Source of the DNA: Saprospirales bacterium
GTDB lineage: Bacteria > Bacteroidota > Bacteroidia > Chitinophagales > Saprospiraceae
NCBI GenBank assembly: GCA_002698985.1
Contig: PAAY01000072.1
Location: 1 to 50,819 of the forward strand
Direction: 5' to 3'
Length of the DNA stretch: 50,819 nucleotides
In this document: one piece after another, positions 35,001 through 43,373 of the stretch
How positions within the stretch are numbered: the first letter of the stretch is position 1
How the letters are laid out: every line of letters begins with the position of its first letter
Position numbers and translations under genes: made by a program
Notes under the pieces: model-generated
Databases searched by the model: none
What the model was told of the DNA's origin: nothing
The model's input: only the letters and a program-made list of their open reading frames with translations

Positions 35001-35759
35001 TTACCACTCCAACCCTGGATAGGCCCTTTGCAGAAACTGCATTTCCGCCAGTATGTAGCCCAGGTATTCGGTGTGGTAGCCGGTTTTTCCGCCTTTCTGG
35101 GCCCAGTCGTCCTGTGGGGTGTCGAGCGTGGCCCGTGTAAGGATTTCCTTCACCTTTTGCTCGGTTTCTGACTTGATGGTTTCGGGGTCAGGGATTACGC
35201 CAGCCCCTGCCAGTGTCGTTTCTGCTTCTGAAGGGATGTTGAGTTCGTGGCGCCACATCCACAAGTCATCGATGGCCTGTTGCATTTTTTCGTGGCTGGT
35301 TTCGGTGCCGTCTCCGAGGCGCAGGACCCATTCAGAACTGAACCGCAGGTGGTAGGTGATCTCTTTGAGGGCTTTGGTAGCAAATCCGGCCAGCCATTCA
35401 TCGCTGCTTTGCATCAGGTTTTTGTGAAGGGCGTAGTTGTAAGCATCGAAAAAGAACTGGCGGGCCATGGTGTGGGCAAAATCGCCGTTAGGTTGTTCCA
35501 CCAGCAGGCAGTTGTAGAACTCCCGGGCATCCCGCAGATAGGCGATGTCGTCTTCGGTGCGCCCTTTGCCTTCCAGTTCGGCAAGCCGTTGGTACAGGGC
35601 CCGTGCCTGGCCGGTAAGGTCCAGGGCCATGTTGGTCAGGGCCATGTCGATTTCCATTTCCGGGGCGTGGCCACACCATTCAGCCAGCCGGTGACCCAGG
35701 ATGAGGGCATTGTCGCCCAGTTGCAATAAGTATCGATGGAGTGCTGTCTCAGCGTTCAT
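35001..35759 (-). CDS. paaC: Phenylacetyl-CoA 1,2-epoxidase subunit PaaC
   Basis: 252 residues, close to the family length. A ferritin-like helical protein with the PaaC signature: LLQLGDNALILGHRLAEWCGHAPEMEIDMALTNMALDLTGQARALYQ, RQFFFDAYNYALHKNL and YHLRFSSEWVLRLGDGTETSHEKMQ. PaaC is the structural partner of the catalytic subunit PaaA in the multicomponent oxygenase that epoxidises phenylacetyl-CoA. It is the third gene of paaABC, 28 nt after paaB. No paaD or paaE follows; an FMN reductase does. Confidence 0.95.
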   Translation of the reverse strand: MNAETALHRYLLQLGDNALILGHRLAEWCGHAPEMEIDMALTNMALDLTGQARALYQRLAELEGKGRTEDDIAYLRDAREFYNCLLVEQPNGDFAHTMARQFFFDAYNYALHKNLMQSSDEWLAGFATKALKEITYHLRFSSEWVLRLGDGTETSHEKMQQAIDDLWMWRHELNIPSEAETTLAGAGVIPDPETIKSETEQKVKEILTRATLDTPQDDWAQKGGKTGYHTEYLGYILAEMQFLQRAYPGLEW

Positions 35760-35771
35760 TGTTGCCTATTT

Positions 35772-35789
35772 AAAAACCTCAAAAACCTC
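35772..35789. repeat. Two copies of AAAAACCTC between paaB and paaC
   Basis: A 9-nt unit repeated at 35772 and 35781 in the 28-nt gap. Similar AAAAACC runs border both copies of the 33-nt palindrome at 13.9 and 40.1 kb. Confidence 0.7.
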
Positions 35790-36072
35790 ACATATGCTTC
35801 ACCTCATCGGGCAGGTTGTAAAAAGTGGGGTGGCGGTACACCTTGTCCTTTGCCGGTTCGAAAAGCGGGTCGGCATCGGCGGGGTCAGAGGCGGTGATGT
35901 ATTTCGATTCCACCACCCAGATGCTTACACCTTCATTGCGACGGGTATAAACATCACGGGCGTGTTCGATTGCCATTTCGGCATCGGCAGCGTGCAGGCT
36001 GCCAACGTGTTTGTGGTGCAAACCGCTTTTGGAGCGGATGAATACTTCCCACAGTGGCCATTCTTTTTTCAT
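35788..36072 (-). CDS. paaB: Phenylacetyl-CoA 1,2-epoxidase subunit PaaB
   Basis: 94 residues from the ATG at 36072 (MKKEWPLWEVFIRSKSGLHHKHVGSLHAADAEMAIEHARD is the expected beginning); a longer frame running back into paaA is an artefact. The family signature WEVF.R...GL.H.H.GS.HA.D...A...ARD.Y.RR.EG.SIWVV is complete. PaaB joins PaaAC units in the epoxidase complex. It lies 28 nt after paaA. Confidence 0.95.
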   Translation of the reverse strand: MKKEWPLWEVFIRSKSGLHHKHVGSLHAADAEMAIEHARDVYTRRNEGVSIWVVESKYITASDPADADPLFEPAKDKVYRHPTFYNLPDEVKHM

Positions 36073-36100
36073 ATTCTGAAGATTTTTATTGGAAAACAAA

Positions 36101-37060
36101 TCAGGCAGCTTCTTCGCCGGATTGTTGCAGGCGGCGGGCGGCTTTCTTTTCGGCATAAGCCATGGCGGCTTCACGCACCCAGGCGCCATCTTCCCAGGCC
36201 TTGCGGCGGGTGTCCAGGCGTTGTTTGTTGCAGGGGCCGTGGCCTTTGACCACGTTCCAGAACTCATCCCAGTTGATCTCGCCAAAGTCGTAATGTCCCC
36301 GCTCTTCGTTCCATTTGAGGTCTGGGTCGGGCACTTTCAGTCCGATCAATTCAGCCTGTGGCACGGTGGCATCAACGAAAGCCTGGCGCAGTTCATCGTT
36401 GGATTTGCGCTTGATCTTCCACTTCATACTCTGTTCGCTGTGGGTTGACTCGCTGTCGTGCGGGCCAAACATCATCAGCGATGGCCACCACCACCGGTCG
36501 AGGGCATCCTGAGCCATGGCCTTTTGCTCCGGGCTGCCTTTGGCAAGGGTCAGCATGATTTCGTAACCCTGACGCTGGTGGAAACTTTCCTCCTTGCAGA
36601 TGCGCACCATGGCACGGGCATAAGGACCGTAGGAGGTACGGGTCAGCATCACCTGGTTCATGATGGCAGCGCCATCCACCAGCCAGCCGATGGCTCCGAT
36701 GTCGGCCCAGGTTAGGGTGGGGTAGTTGAAAATGCTGGAATACTTTGCTTTGCCGTTCAGCAGGTCCATCACCAGGTCGTCCCGGCTGGCGCCCAGGGTT
36801 TCGGCGGCGCTGTACAGGTACAGCCCGTGGCCTGCCTCGTCCTGCACTTTTGCCATCAGGATCAGTTTTCGTCGCAACGAAGGGGCCCGGGTTATCCAGT
36901 TACCCTCGGGCAACATCCCCACCACTTCAGAATGGGCATGCTGTGAGATCTGCCTAATCAGGTTCTTCCGGTAGGCATCCGGCATCCAGTCTTTCGGCTC
37001 GATTTTGATTTCGGCGTCGATCTTTTCCTGAAAGCGCTTTTCCAGATCGTGCGTTTGCAT
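36101..37060 (-). CDS. paaA: Phenylacetyl-CoA 1,2-epoxidase catalytic subunit PaaA
   Basis: 319 residues. A di-iron ferritin-like oxygenase with [20 protein letters not shown] (E-x2-H ligands) and [13 protein letters not shown] (second E-x2-H set), plus the PaaA-specific [20 protein letters not shown] and [16 protein letters not shown] segments. It inserts one oxygen atom into the aromatic ring of phenylacetyl-CoA, the committed aerobic step of phenylacetate breakdown. First gene of paaABC. Upstream lies a - strand TACCTTTG box at 37115-37122 and a palindromic operator at 37143-37158 overlapping its -33 region, so regulation by a TetR-type repressor is likely (inference). Confidence 0.96.
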   Translation of the reverse strand: MQTHDLEKRFQEKIDAEIKIEPKDWMPDAYRKNLIRQISQHAHSEVVGMLPEGNWITRAPSLRRKLILMAKVQDEAGHGLYLYSAAETLGASRDDLVMDLLNGKAKYSSIFNYPTLTWADIGAIGWLVDGAAIMNQVMLTRTSYGPYARAMVRICKEESFHQRQGYEIMLTLAKGSPEQKAMAQDALDRWWWPSLMMFGPHDSESTHSEQSMKWKIKRKSNDELRQAFVDATVPQAELIGLKVPDPDLKWNEERGHYDFGEINWDEFWNVVKGHGPCNKQRLDTRRKAWEDGAWVREAAMAYAEKKAARRLQQSGEEAA

Positions 37061-37114
37061 GGTCTTATTGATTGGTTGGCTGAAGTAATGTGAGAGGTTC
37101 TTTGCTCACGCTCA

Positions 37115-37122
37115 CAAAGGTA
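37115..37122 (-). promoter_or_regulatory. paaABC promoter -7 box TACCTTTG
   Basis: On the - strand this reads TACCTTTG, an exact TAnnTTTG match, 55 nt before the paaA ATG. The -33 region falls at 37142-37146, inside the inverted repeat. Confidence 0.7.
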
Positions 37123-37135
37123 GAAAACTTTTGAC

Positions 37136-37165
37136 TTGACTCACGAACAGCCGTTCGTAAATTTG
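37136..37165 (+). promoter_or_regulatory. Candidate divergent promoter (TTG-19-TAAATTTG)
   Basis: TTG at 37136-37138, 19 nt, then TAAATTTG at 37158-37165, reading toward the oxoamine synthase 300 nt away. The operator palindrome fills its spacer. Confidence 0.5.
37143..37158. promoter_or_regulatory. Palindromic operator ACGAAC-AGCC-GTTCGT
   Basis: Perfect 6-base half-sites (37143-37148 and 37153-37158) with a 4-nt centre. It overlaps the -33 region of the paaA promoter and lies between the -33 (TTG, 37136-37138) and -7 (TAAATTTG, 37158-37165) of a + strand promoter. It differs at one defined position from CNAACGNNCGTTNG, the box I recall for the TetR-family repressor PaaR of Thermus. Confidence 0.65.
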
Positions 37166-37227
37166 GTTCCGCAAATTTCGTTCTGACTAATAAATGAAAT
37201 TTTTTTTCGATAAAATTCAGCAAAGTG

Positions 37228-37259
37228 CTTGCACGGAAAAAATCTGCGGATTACATTTG
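37228..37259 (+). promoter_or_regulatory. Candidate promoter (CTTG-20-TACATTTG)
   Basis: CTTG at 37228-37231 and TACATTTG at 37252-37259 with 20-nt spacing fit the Bacteroidota -33/-7 pattern. It would give the oxoamine synthase a leader of about 200 nt. Confidence 0.55.
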
Positions 37260-37465
37260 CGACAACTGATTTCGAGAATCGCACGTATTTTTTTTCAAAA
37301 CGCTTAACAAAGACGCACGAGAGGCTGCTGCAAACCAGTAATCTTTTCACAGCCTAACAACAAGTCGGGAAAAATTCCTCCCCTTGCAAAGGCCGTTTGG
37401 CTTGAATTGCTGTTTGTACGCTTCCGTAACAGGTGTTCGCTCCGCCTGTCAAAATCCGTAAAGTC

Positions 37466-38743
37466 ATGAAAGTACCTACCTCCCAGGTTGAATTGGTGAA
37501 CCAATTGGCCATCAAACTCAAAGACATGGGCATCATCCACCTCGAGATGGACGATCAGCACATGCCCAACCGCCGCATCATCCAGGCCAATGGTCAGGAA
37601 TTGCTCAACTTCTCTTCCTGCAATTACGTCGGTCTGGAAACTGATCAGCGCCTGAAAGACGCTGCCATCGAAGCCATCAATCAATACGGTACTCAGTACT
37701 ACTGTGTGAGGGCTTACATGTCCCTGCACCACTACACTGATCTGGAGAACATGCTCCACCAGATCTTCGGCCACCCGACAGTTGTGATGCCCACAACCAT
37801 GTTGGGCCACCTCTCCATCATGCCGGTGCTCATGAGCCCGAATGATGCTGTCATTCTGGACCACCAGGTGCACACCAGTGTTCAGATGACCGCCAAGATA
37901 CTGAAAGCCAACGGCACCCACATCGAGATGATCCGCCACAACCGGATGGACTACCTCGAGAGCCGCATCAAGAAACTCAGTGAGCAGTACGATAAAGTTT
38001 GGTACCTCGCAGACGGTGTTTACTCCATGTATGGAAACATCGCCCCGGTGGAGGACATCCACAGTCTGCTCCAGCAATATGGAAAATTCCACCTGTACAT
38101 CGATGACTCCCACGGCATGAGCTGGACCGGACCCAACGGTTCAGGTGCTGTCAGGGATCGCATTCCATTCCATCCGAGGATGGTGTTGATCACTTCCCTC
38201 GGAAAAGCATTCGGTGCATCGGGTGGGGTAGGTGTATTCTACGATGAGCAAACGGCTGCGCTGGTGCGCAACACCGGCTCACCGCTGATCTTCACCGGCC
38301 CACTTCAGCCAGCTACTCTGGGTGCTGCTGTGGCTTCTGCTAAAATTCACCTGTCTGATGAAATCTATCAGTTGCAAGCCAACCTCAAAGGCAAAATAGC
38401 TTACTTCCAGCAAAAGGCACGCGACCTTGGTTTGCCGATGGTCAGCCGTGAAGGCACGCCCATCTTCTTCCTCGGTGCCGGTAAACCGGAAGTTGGCTCC
38501 AGACTGACGCAACGCCTGAAAGAACGTGGACTTTTCTCTTGCCTGGCCATTTACCCGAGTGTGCCATACAACAATACCGGCATCCGCTTCCTGCTCACGG
38601 TGCACCATACCAAAGAGGATATTGACCTCTTGCTGGATACCGTTGCCGAAGAAATGCCAAAGATCATGGCCGAAGAAAACTTCAGCTATGAGCAGATTTA
38701 CAAGGCCTTCAAAATGGAACCGGAGACGGGCGTAACCGCCTGA
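37466..38743 (+). CDS. Alpha-oxoamine synthase-family PLP enzyme (divergent)
   Basis: 425 residues from the ATG at 37466; a GTG at 37433 adds eleven residues without need. Fold-type I PLP enzyme of the 8-amino-7-oxononanoate synthase / serine palmitoyltransferase group: LLNFSSCNYVGLETDQRLKDAAIEAINQYGT near the start, YIDDSHGMSWTGPNGSGAV with the cofactor Asp and His, and LITSLGKAFGASGG with the Schiff-base Lys. The usual Gly/Ser-rich stretch after YGT (G.GS.R...G) is replaced by QYYCVRAYMSLHHYTDLE, so substrate use may differ. The family condenses an amino acid with an acyl thioester. Possible products include sphingoid or sulfonolipid (capnine) bases, biotin precursor or aminoketone; the sequence alone does not decide. 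Single gene with a strong terminator. Confidence 0.85.
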   Translation: MKVPTSQVELVNQLAIKLKDMGIIHLEMDDQHMPNRRIIQANGQELLNFSSCNYVGLETDQRLKDAAIEAINQYGTQYYCVRAYMSLHHYTDLENMLHQIFGHPTVVMPTTMLGHLSIMPVLMSPNDAVILDHQVHTSVQMTAKILKANGTHIEMIRHNRMDYLESRIKKLSEQYDKVWYLADGVYSMYGNIAPVEDIHSLLQQYGKFHLYIDDSHGMSWTGPNGSGAVRDRIPFHPRMVLITSLGKAFGASGGVGVFYDEQTAALVRNTGSPLIFTGPLQPATLGAAVASAKIHLSDEIYQLQANLKGKIAYFQQKARDLGLPMVSREGTPIFFLGAGKPEVGSRLTQRLKERGLFSCLAIYPSVPYNNTGIRFLLTVHHTKEDIDLLLDTVAEEMPKIMAEENFSYEQIYKAFKMEPETGVTA

Positions 38744-38817
38744 TATCCCAAAAAGAACGCGAGCGAGCGATTCAACCGATTCTTATAGACCGACTCTTTT
38801 TAATGACTTACGTGTGG

Positions 38818-38875
38818 ACTGATGCACACCACTTTGACCGCAAGGTCAGAGCTGGCTGTGCATCAGTTTTTTTTT
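38818..38875 (+). terminator. Rho-independent terminator with an inner GCAA hairpin
   Basis: ACTGATGCACA (38818-38828) pairs with TGTGCATCAGT (38857-38867), followed by nine T (38867-38875). Inside lies a second hairpin TGACC-GCAA-GGTCA (38835-38848) with a GNRA loop. Confidence 0.9.
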
Positions 38876-38976
38876 CTTCCCTTCGGTAAAATTGGCGTCA
38901 TGAGTTTCCTTCACTCACCGTGATGAAGCCAAAGCACTTACTTTTGCTCATCTGCTTTCACCAATGAGTGTCTAAC

Positions 38977-40068
38977 ATGCCCGGCAATTCCTTCGGCCAA
39001 TTATTTCGCATCACCACCTTCGGAGAATCTCATGGTACGGCCATTGGTGTCGTCATCGACGGTTGCCCGGCAGGGCTGCACCTGAAAACAGGCGCTATCC
39101 AGTTGGAGCTGGACAGGAGGCGCCCGGGGCAGTCGGCCATTGTGACGCAAAGGAAGGAAGCTGATAAGGTGGAAATCCTTTCTGGCGTGTTTGAGGGCAA
39201 AACACTCGGAACCCCCATCTTGCTGCTCATCCGCAACCAGGATGCCCGGTCTAAAGACTACAGCCACATTGCCAAAGCCTTCCGGCCCTCGCATGCTGAT
39301 TATACCTACCACGCAAAGTACGGACACCGGGATTACCGCGGCGGAGGCCGCTCCTCTGCCAGAGAAACCGCCGCCCGGGTGGCTGCCGGGGCTGTTGCGA
39401 AGCGACTCCTCAACGAAAACGGGATCGAGGTGGCGGCTTACGTCAGCAGTGTCGGTGATATCGTGTTGGACAAAGACTACCGGGAACTCGATTTTGCGAA
39501 GACAGAAAGCAACCCCGTGCGATGCCCGGACCCTGAAACTGCCGAAAAGATGGAAGCCCTCATCCGTGAGGTAAGAAAAGCCGGCGACACCATCGGAGGC
39601 ACCGTTTCCTGTGTGGTGAGGGGCTGCCCTGCTGGCCTTGGAGAACCCGTTTTCGACCGGCTCCATGCCGACCTCGGCAAGGCCATGCTGAGCATCAATG
39701 CCTGTAAGGGCTTCGAAATCGGCTCCGGTTTTTCCGGAACGGCCATGAGAGGCTCCGAACACAACGATCCTTTCTTTATGGAAAATGGACAGGTGAAAAC
39801 CCGCAGCAACCACTCGGGCGGAGTGCAGGGCGGTATCTCCAATGGAATGGACATCTATTTCAGGGCTGCTTTCAAACCCGTTGCCACCATCGTACAGCCG
39901 CAAGAGTCCATTGACGAAGAAGGAAACCCGGTCAGGATCGAGGGCAAGGGCCGCCACGACCCCTGTGTGCTGCCCCGTGCCGTGCCGGTCGTAGAGGCCA
40001 TGACCGCACTGGTACTGGCCGACCACCTGTTGAGGCATCGGGCATCGAAACTTGATTGTGGTGATTGA
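38977..40068 (+). CDS. aroC: Chorismate synthase
   Basis: 363 residues from the ATG at 38977 ([20 protein letters not shown]); a GTG three codons upstream is possible but not needed. Converts 5-enolpyruvylshikimate 3-phosphate to chorismate with reduced FMN, the last common step of aromatic amino acid synthesis. Signatures present: [23 protein letters not shown] and [15 protein letters not shown]. The C-terminal [13 protein letters not shown] segment is also typical. Cytosolic. A CCTTCGGTAAA motif lies 86 nt upstream, right after the preceding terminator. No other aro genes are nearby, as is common in Bacteroidota. Confidence 0.97.
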   Translation: MPGNSFGQLFRITTFGESHGTAIGVVIDGCPAGLHLKTGAIQLELDRRRPGQSAIVTQRKEADKVEILSGVFEGKTLGTPILLLIRNQDARSKDYSHIAKAFRPSHADYTYHAKYGHRDYRGGGRSSARETAARVAAGAVAKRLLNENGIEVAAYVSSVGDIVLDKDYRELDFAKTESNPVRCPDPETAEKMEALIREVRKAGDTIGGTVSCVVRGCPAGLGEPVFDRLHADLGKAMLSINACKGFEIGSGFSGTAMRGSEHNDPFFMENGQVKTRSNHSGGVQGGISNGMDIYFRAAFKPVATIVQPQESIDEEGNPVRIEGKGRHDPCVLPRAVPVVEAMTALVLADHLLRHRASKLDCGD

Positions 40069-40122
40069 TTACCCTGATTTTGCAGAATTGATCAACCTCT
40101 CAAAAATCTCCCAAAAACCTAA

Positions 40123-40155
40123 ACAGCTGACAGCACTCGAAGTGCTGTCAGCTGT
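40123..40155. repeat. 33-nt palindrome, copy 2
   Basis: Same element as 13916-13948 with one base changed (G to A beside the centre), leaving a 15-bp stem. Flanked by CCAAAAACCT and AAAAACCCTCAAAAACC runs. It lies between aroC and the esterase gene, 35 nt before the esterase ATG. Confidence 0.9.
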
Positions 40156-40190
40156 AAAAACCCTCAAAAACCTCATCAAATATCCCCATC

Positions 40191-41594
40191 ATGAAAAAAC
40201 ACTTCCTGACGCTACTCACCCTGATTTTCATGGGCTCCTCGGTTTTGGCGCAGCTCACCCTAAAAGTTGTTTCGTTGCCAGCCAACACACCTGCGGGTGA
40301 TGCCATCTACGTTGCTGGCAGCTTTCAGGGTTGGGATCCCGGAGCAGAGGACTACAAATTGACCGAAAATGCCGATGGCAGCTGGCAGATCACCATCGAG
40401 CCGGACCCGGGATTGCTCAAGTTCAAGTTTACCAGGGGCAGCTGGCAAACCGTGGAGGGGAACGCCAACGGTGGCTTCCTGCCCGACCGCACACACAATT
40501 ACAGCGGAGGCCCGGAATTGCTGGAACTGGAAATCCTGGGCTGGGAGGATCTGGGAGGCTCCAACAGCACGGCTGCTGACAACGTTAGTGTGTTGGACGA
40601 GGACTTTTACATTCCCCAGTTGGACCGGTACCGCCGCATTTGGATCTACCTGCCGCCCGATTACGAAGACAATCCCGACCAGCATTACAGGGTGCTCTAC
40701 ATGCACGATGGCCAGAACGTCTTTGACGAATCCACCAGTTTCGCGGGTGAATGGGAAGTGGACGAAAGCCTGAATGATCTTTTTCTCGATGGCGATAAGG
40801 GCTGCATCGTGGTGGCCATTGACAACGGCGCCGATCTGCGCATCAACGAGTACTCGCCCTGGTACAACGCTACTTACCAGGCCGGTGGGGAAGGGGAGGC
40901 CTATGTGGATTTCATCGTCGAAACACTGAAACCCTACATCGACAGCAACTTCCGAACCTTGCCCGACCGCCAGCATACCGGCATCATGGGCAGCTCGCTC
41001 GGGGGGCTGATATCGCATTATGCCATGGTTGAACATCCGGAGGTTTTCGGCAAGGTGGGTGTTTTTTCGCCGGCTTACTGGTTCAATCCGGAGATTTACG
41101 ACCACACGGCTCAAAACCCCATTGCCGAAGATACCCGGCTTTACCTGCTGGCCGGGCAACAGGAGGGCAACGGATCTGTGGTCAACGATGTGAACCAAAT
41201 GGAATCCGTGCTGTTGCAGAGCGGTTTCCCTTCGGATAACATCGAAGTGAAAATTGACGCTGACGGCGAACACCGCGAATGGTACTGGGCCCGGGAATTT
41301 CCAGCTGCCTACCTCTGGCTTTTCGAAGACGTTTCGGTTGGCATCGAAGAGCCGGAAGAGGAGGAAGACCTGACAGTGTTCCCCAATCCCGCTGATTCAT
41401 TGCTGAACATTCGGAATTGCACCGCCTTCAGAAAACCGTCTTACAGGCTGAGCAATTCCGACGGAAAATTGCTGATGAAGGGCAAACTCCGCGACTGTTA
41501 CATAGATGTTTCCGGACTGCCGGCTGGTGTTTACATGCTGCAAATCTGTTCGGGCAGAAAACCCGTTATCGAAGAAACCATCATCATTGAATAA
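40191..41594 (+). CDS. Secreted alpha/beta-hydrolase esterase with carbohydrate-binding-like and T9SS domains
   Basis: 467 residues. Signal peptide 1-20 (...GSSVLAQ). Residues 22-110 resemble a starch/glycogen-binding module (VYVAGSFQGWDPG appears as IYVAGSFQGWDPG, then KLTENADGSWQI). Residues about 130-385 are a putative esterase (esterase D type): RRIWIYLPPDYE, RVLYMHDGQNVFD and nucleophile Ser269 in MGSSLGGL; the likely catalytic His is in DGEHREWYW. A type A sorting domain closes the protein (LTVFPNPADSLLNI, AGVYMLQICSG, ETIIIE). It probably releases acyl groups from polysaccharide at the cell surface. hemH follows after 35 nt without a terminator, so they may share a transcript. Confidence 0.9.
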   Translation: MKKHFLTLLTLIFMGSSVLAQLTLKVVSLPANTPAGDAIYVAGSFQGWDPGAEDYKLTENADGSWQITIEPDPGLLKFKFTRGSWQTVEGNANGGFLPDRTHNYSGGPELLELEILGWEDLGGSNSTAADNVSVLDEDFYIPQLDRYRRIWIYLPPDYEDNPDQHYRVLYMHDGQNVFDESTSFAGEWEVDESLNDLFLDGDKGCIVVAIDNGADLRINEYSPWYNATYQAGGEGEAYVDFIVETLKPYIDSNFRTLPDRQHTGIMGSSLGGLISHYAMVEHPEVFGKVGVFSPAYWFNPEIYDHTAQNPIAEDTRLYLLAGQQEGNGSVVNDVNQMESVLLQSGFPSDNIEVKIDADGEHREWYWAREFPAAYLWLFEDVSVGIEEPEEEEDLTVFPNPADSLLNIRNCTAFRKPSYRLSNSDGKLLMKGKLRDCYIDVSGLPAGVYMLQICSGRKPVIEETIIIE

Positions 41595-41629
41595 CGCTGA
41601 AGCCTGCACCTCCACTAAAACTTGAAAAA

Positions 41630-42661
41630 ATGACGAATCCCCTTCCGGGAAAAAAAGGTGTGCTGCTGGTGAATCTGGGTACGCCCGATGCACCCACCAA
41701 ATCCGCAGTTTACCGCTACCTCAAACAATTTCTACTGGATCCCCGTGTGATCGATTATCCCTGGCTGGGCAGGAACCTGCTGGTGCGGGGCATCATTTTG
41801 CCTTTCAGAACAGGGAATTCCACCAAACTGTACAAAGAGCTGTGGACCGACGAAGGTTCACCCCTGATGGTCTATGGACGGCGTTTGGCCGAAGGGGTGC
41901 AAAAGGAACTCGGAAGCGACTATGTGGTAGAACTGGCCATGCGATATCAGAACCCCTCCATAGAATCGGCTGTCCGGAAGCTGCTGGATGCCGGCGTCAG
42001 AGAGGTGACGGTTTTGCCCCTTTTTCCGCAGTATGCCAGCGCCACCACCGGTTCGGTGCACGAAGAGGTGATGCGGGTTTTTAACAAGGAACAGGTAATC
42101 CCCCGGCTTCATTTTATCAGCTCTTACCACGACTATGCACCGATGATCGAGGTCTTTGCCCGCAATGCCGCAAAGTTCGATCTGGGCGAATACGATCACA
42201 TTCTTTTCAGTTACCACGGCCTTCCGCAACGGCAGTTGCTGAAAGCCGATCGCACCGGGCATTGCACCGGCTCCGGCGAGTGTTGCCGCAAGCTGGTGCA
42301 GAACAACCAGTATTGCTATTCAGCACAATGCTATGACACCACCCGGGCACTCGTGGAAAAGCTGGAGCTGAAGGAGGGGAGCTATACTACTTGCTTCCAG
42401 TCGAGGCTGGGTAAGGAAGTCTGGGCCAAACCCTACACCAGCGATGTCATTGCGGAGCGAGCAGCCAAAGGAGATAAAAAGCTGCTGGTCTTTTGCCCGG
42501 CCTTCGTGGCAGATTGCCTGGAGACCATCATCGAGATTGGGGTGGAATACCAGGAGGAATTCGAAAAACTGGGCGGTGAAAAGGTGGATCTGGTGCCCAG
42601 CCTGAACGACGATCCGCAATGGATCAAAGCCGTGGCGCAATTGGTGAGCAAAGGAGCTTGA
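41630..42661 (+). CDS. hemH: Ferrochelatase
   Basis: 343 residues. Inserts ferrous iron into protoporphyrin IX, the last step of haem synthesis. Signatures: LLVNLGTPDAP at the start, VLPLFPQYASATTGS, FSYHGLPQ with the metal-binding His196, and GKEVWAKPYTSD with the conserved Glu. It is rich in Cys in the second half (212, 218, 219, 229, 234, 255, 289 and 296: HCTGSGECC, YCYSAQC, FCPAFVADC). Some bacterial ferrochelatases carry a [2Fe-2S] cluster; whether these Cys do so here is open. It lies 35 nt after the esterase gene. Confidence 0.96.
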   Translation: MTNPLPGKKGVLLVNLGTPDAPTKSAVYRYLKQFLLDPRVIDYPWLGRNLLVRGIILPFRTGNSTKLYKELWTDEGSPLMVYGRRLAEGVQKELGSDYVVELAMRYQNPSIESAVRKLLDAGVREVTVLPLFPQYASATTGSVHEEVMRVFNKEQVIPRLHFISSYHDYAPMIEVFARNAAKFDLGEYDHILFSYHGLPQRQLLKADRTGHCTGSGECCRKLVQNNQYCYSAQCYDTTRALVEKLELKEGSYTTCFQSRLGKEVWAKPYTSDVIAERAAKGDKKLLVFCPAFVADCLETIIEIGVEYQEEFEKLGGEKVDLVPSLNDDPQWIKAVAQLVSKGA

Positions 42662-42756
42662 AATTGATTTTTCCATTCAACCCATTCGATTTCAGGGCGT
42701 TTGGTATATGCAAAAAGTTCTTCCACCAAATTTTTCCAAAAAAATCCCTCATCAAC

Positions 42757-42786
42757 TTTGTAAAAGTTTGGAGGATTGTATCTTTG
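42757..42786 (+). promoter_or_regulatory. tRNA-Lys promoter (TTTG-18-TATCTTTG)
   Basis: TTTG at 42757-42760, 18 nt, TATCTTTG at 42779-42786, then CACC. A near-ideal Bacteroidota promoter; expected start a few nt later, leaving a short leader before the tRNA at 42805. Confidence 0.8.
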
Positions 42787-42804
42787 CACCCGCTTTAAAA
42801 AGCT

Positions 42805-42877
42805 GATTCCGTAGCTCAGTCGGTAGAGCACTTGACTTTTAATCAAGGGGTCCTGGGTTCGAGCCCCAGCGGAATCA
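42805..42877 (+). tRNA. tRNA-Lys (anticodon TTT)
   Basis: Full cloverleaf of 73 nt: acceptor GATTCCG/CGGAATC with discriminator A, D arm GCTC/GAGC, anticodon stem CTTGA/TCAAG with loop CTTTTAA (anticodon TTT), T arm CTGGG-TTCGAGC-CCCAG. The 3' CCA is not encoded (C, T, C follow). Confidence 0.98.
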
Positions 42878-42881
42878 CTCC

Positions 42882-42917
42882 AAAGCCCTGACGCCTTCCG
42901 GTTGTCAGGGCTTTTTT
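42882..42917 (+). terminator. Terminator after tRNA-Lys
   Basis: AAAGCCCTGAC (42882-42892) pairs with GTCAGGGCTTT (42904-42914) over an 11-nt loop, with T continuing to 42917. It ends the tRNA transcript; the next ATG is 22 nt further on. Confidence 0.9.
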
Positions 42918-42938
42918 CATTGGCCTATCTTCCTGTTC

Positions 42939-43373
42939 ATGAACACTGCTGCTCCGGATTTTCTCTTCGTTTACGGAACGCTCATGAGTTGTTCTTCCCA
43001 CCCCATGTCTCTTTTTCTTCGCAAAAACGCCAGGCTGCTCGGACCGGCGAAGATGCCCGGCAGGATGTACAGTTTGGGTGCTTATCCCGCCGCCGTTTAC
43101 GACGAAAAGGCCGAAACGCAAATCTGCGGTGAGCTGTATGAGCTATCAAATGCCGGGATTTTATTTCCGGAACTGGACCGTTACGAAGGCATACACGACC
43201 AGCCTGAAGCGCCCGATGAGTACTCGAGAGAAGTTGTCCGGGTGACTTTTGCCAGCTCGTCAATTCATTGTTGGACTTATCTTTGCAAGGAAGAAAACAT
43301 TGCTTTGCCGCAGGTGCCTGCCAACGATAGAGGACAAATCTCTTGGTATGGTATTTGTCCAGAGCAGTTCTGA
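42939..43373 (+). CDS. Gamma-glutamylcyclotransferase-like (AIG2-type) protein
   Basis: 144 residues. FVYGTLM (10-16) and the catalytic-type Glu83 in LDRYEGI match the GGCT/AIG2 fold, as do GRMYSLGAYPAAV and GELYEL. Family members release 5-oxoproline from gamma-glutamyl substrates; many bacterial ones have unproven substrates. It directly follows the tRNA terminator, so its promoter may be inside or beyond the tRNA unit. Cytosolic. Confidence 0.85.
   Translation: MNTAAPDFLFVYGTLMSCSSHPMSLFLRKNARLLGPAKMPGRMYSLGAYPAAVYDEKAETQICGELYELSNAGILFPELDRYEGIHDQPEAPDEYSREVVRVTFASSSIHCWTYLCKEENIALPQVPANDRGQISWYGICPEQF

Larger units (their letters stand above)
37061..37465. other. Divergent promoter region between paaA and the oxoamine synthase, 405 nt
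   Basis: Holds the paa promoter and operator (37115-37165) and a further + strand box (37252-37259). No small gene is recognised. Confidence 0.75.
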
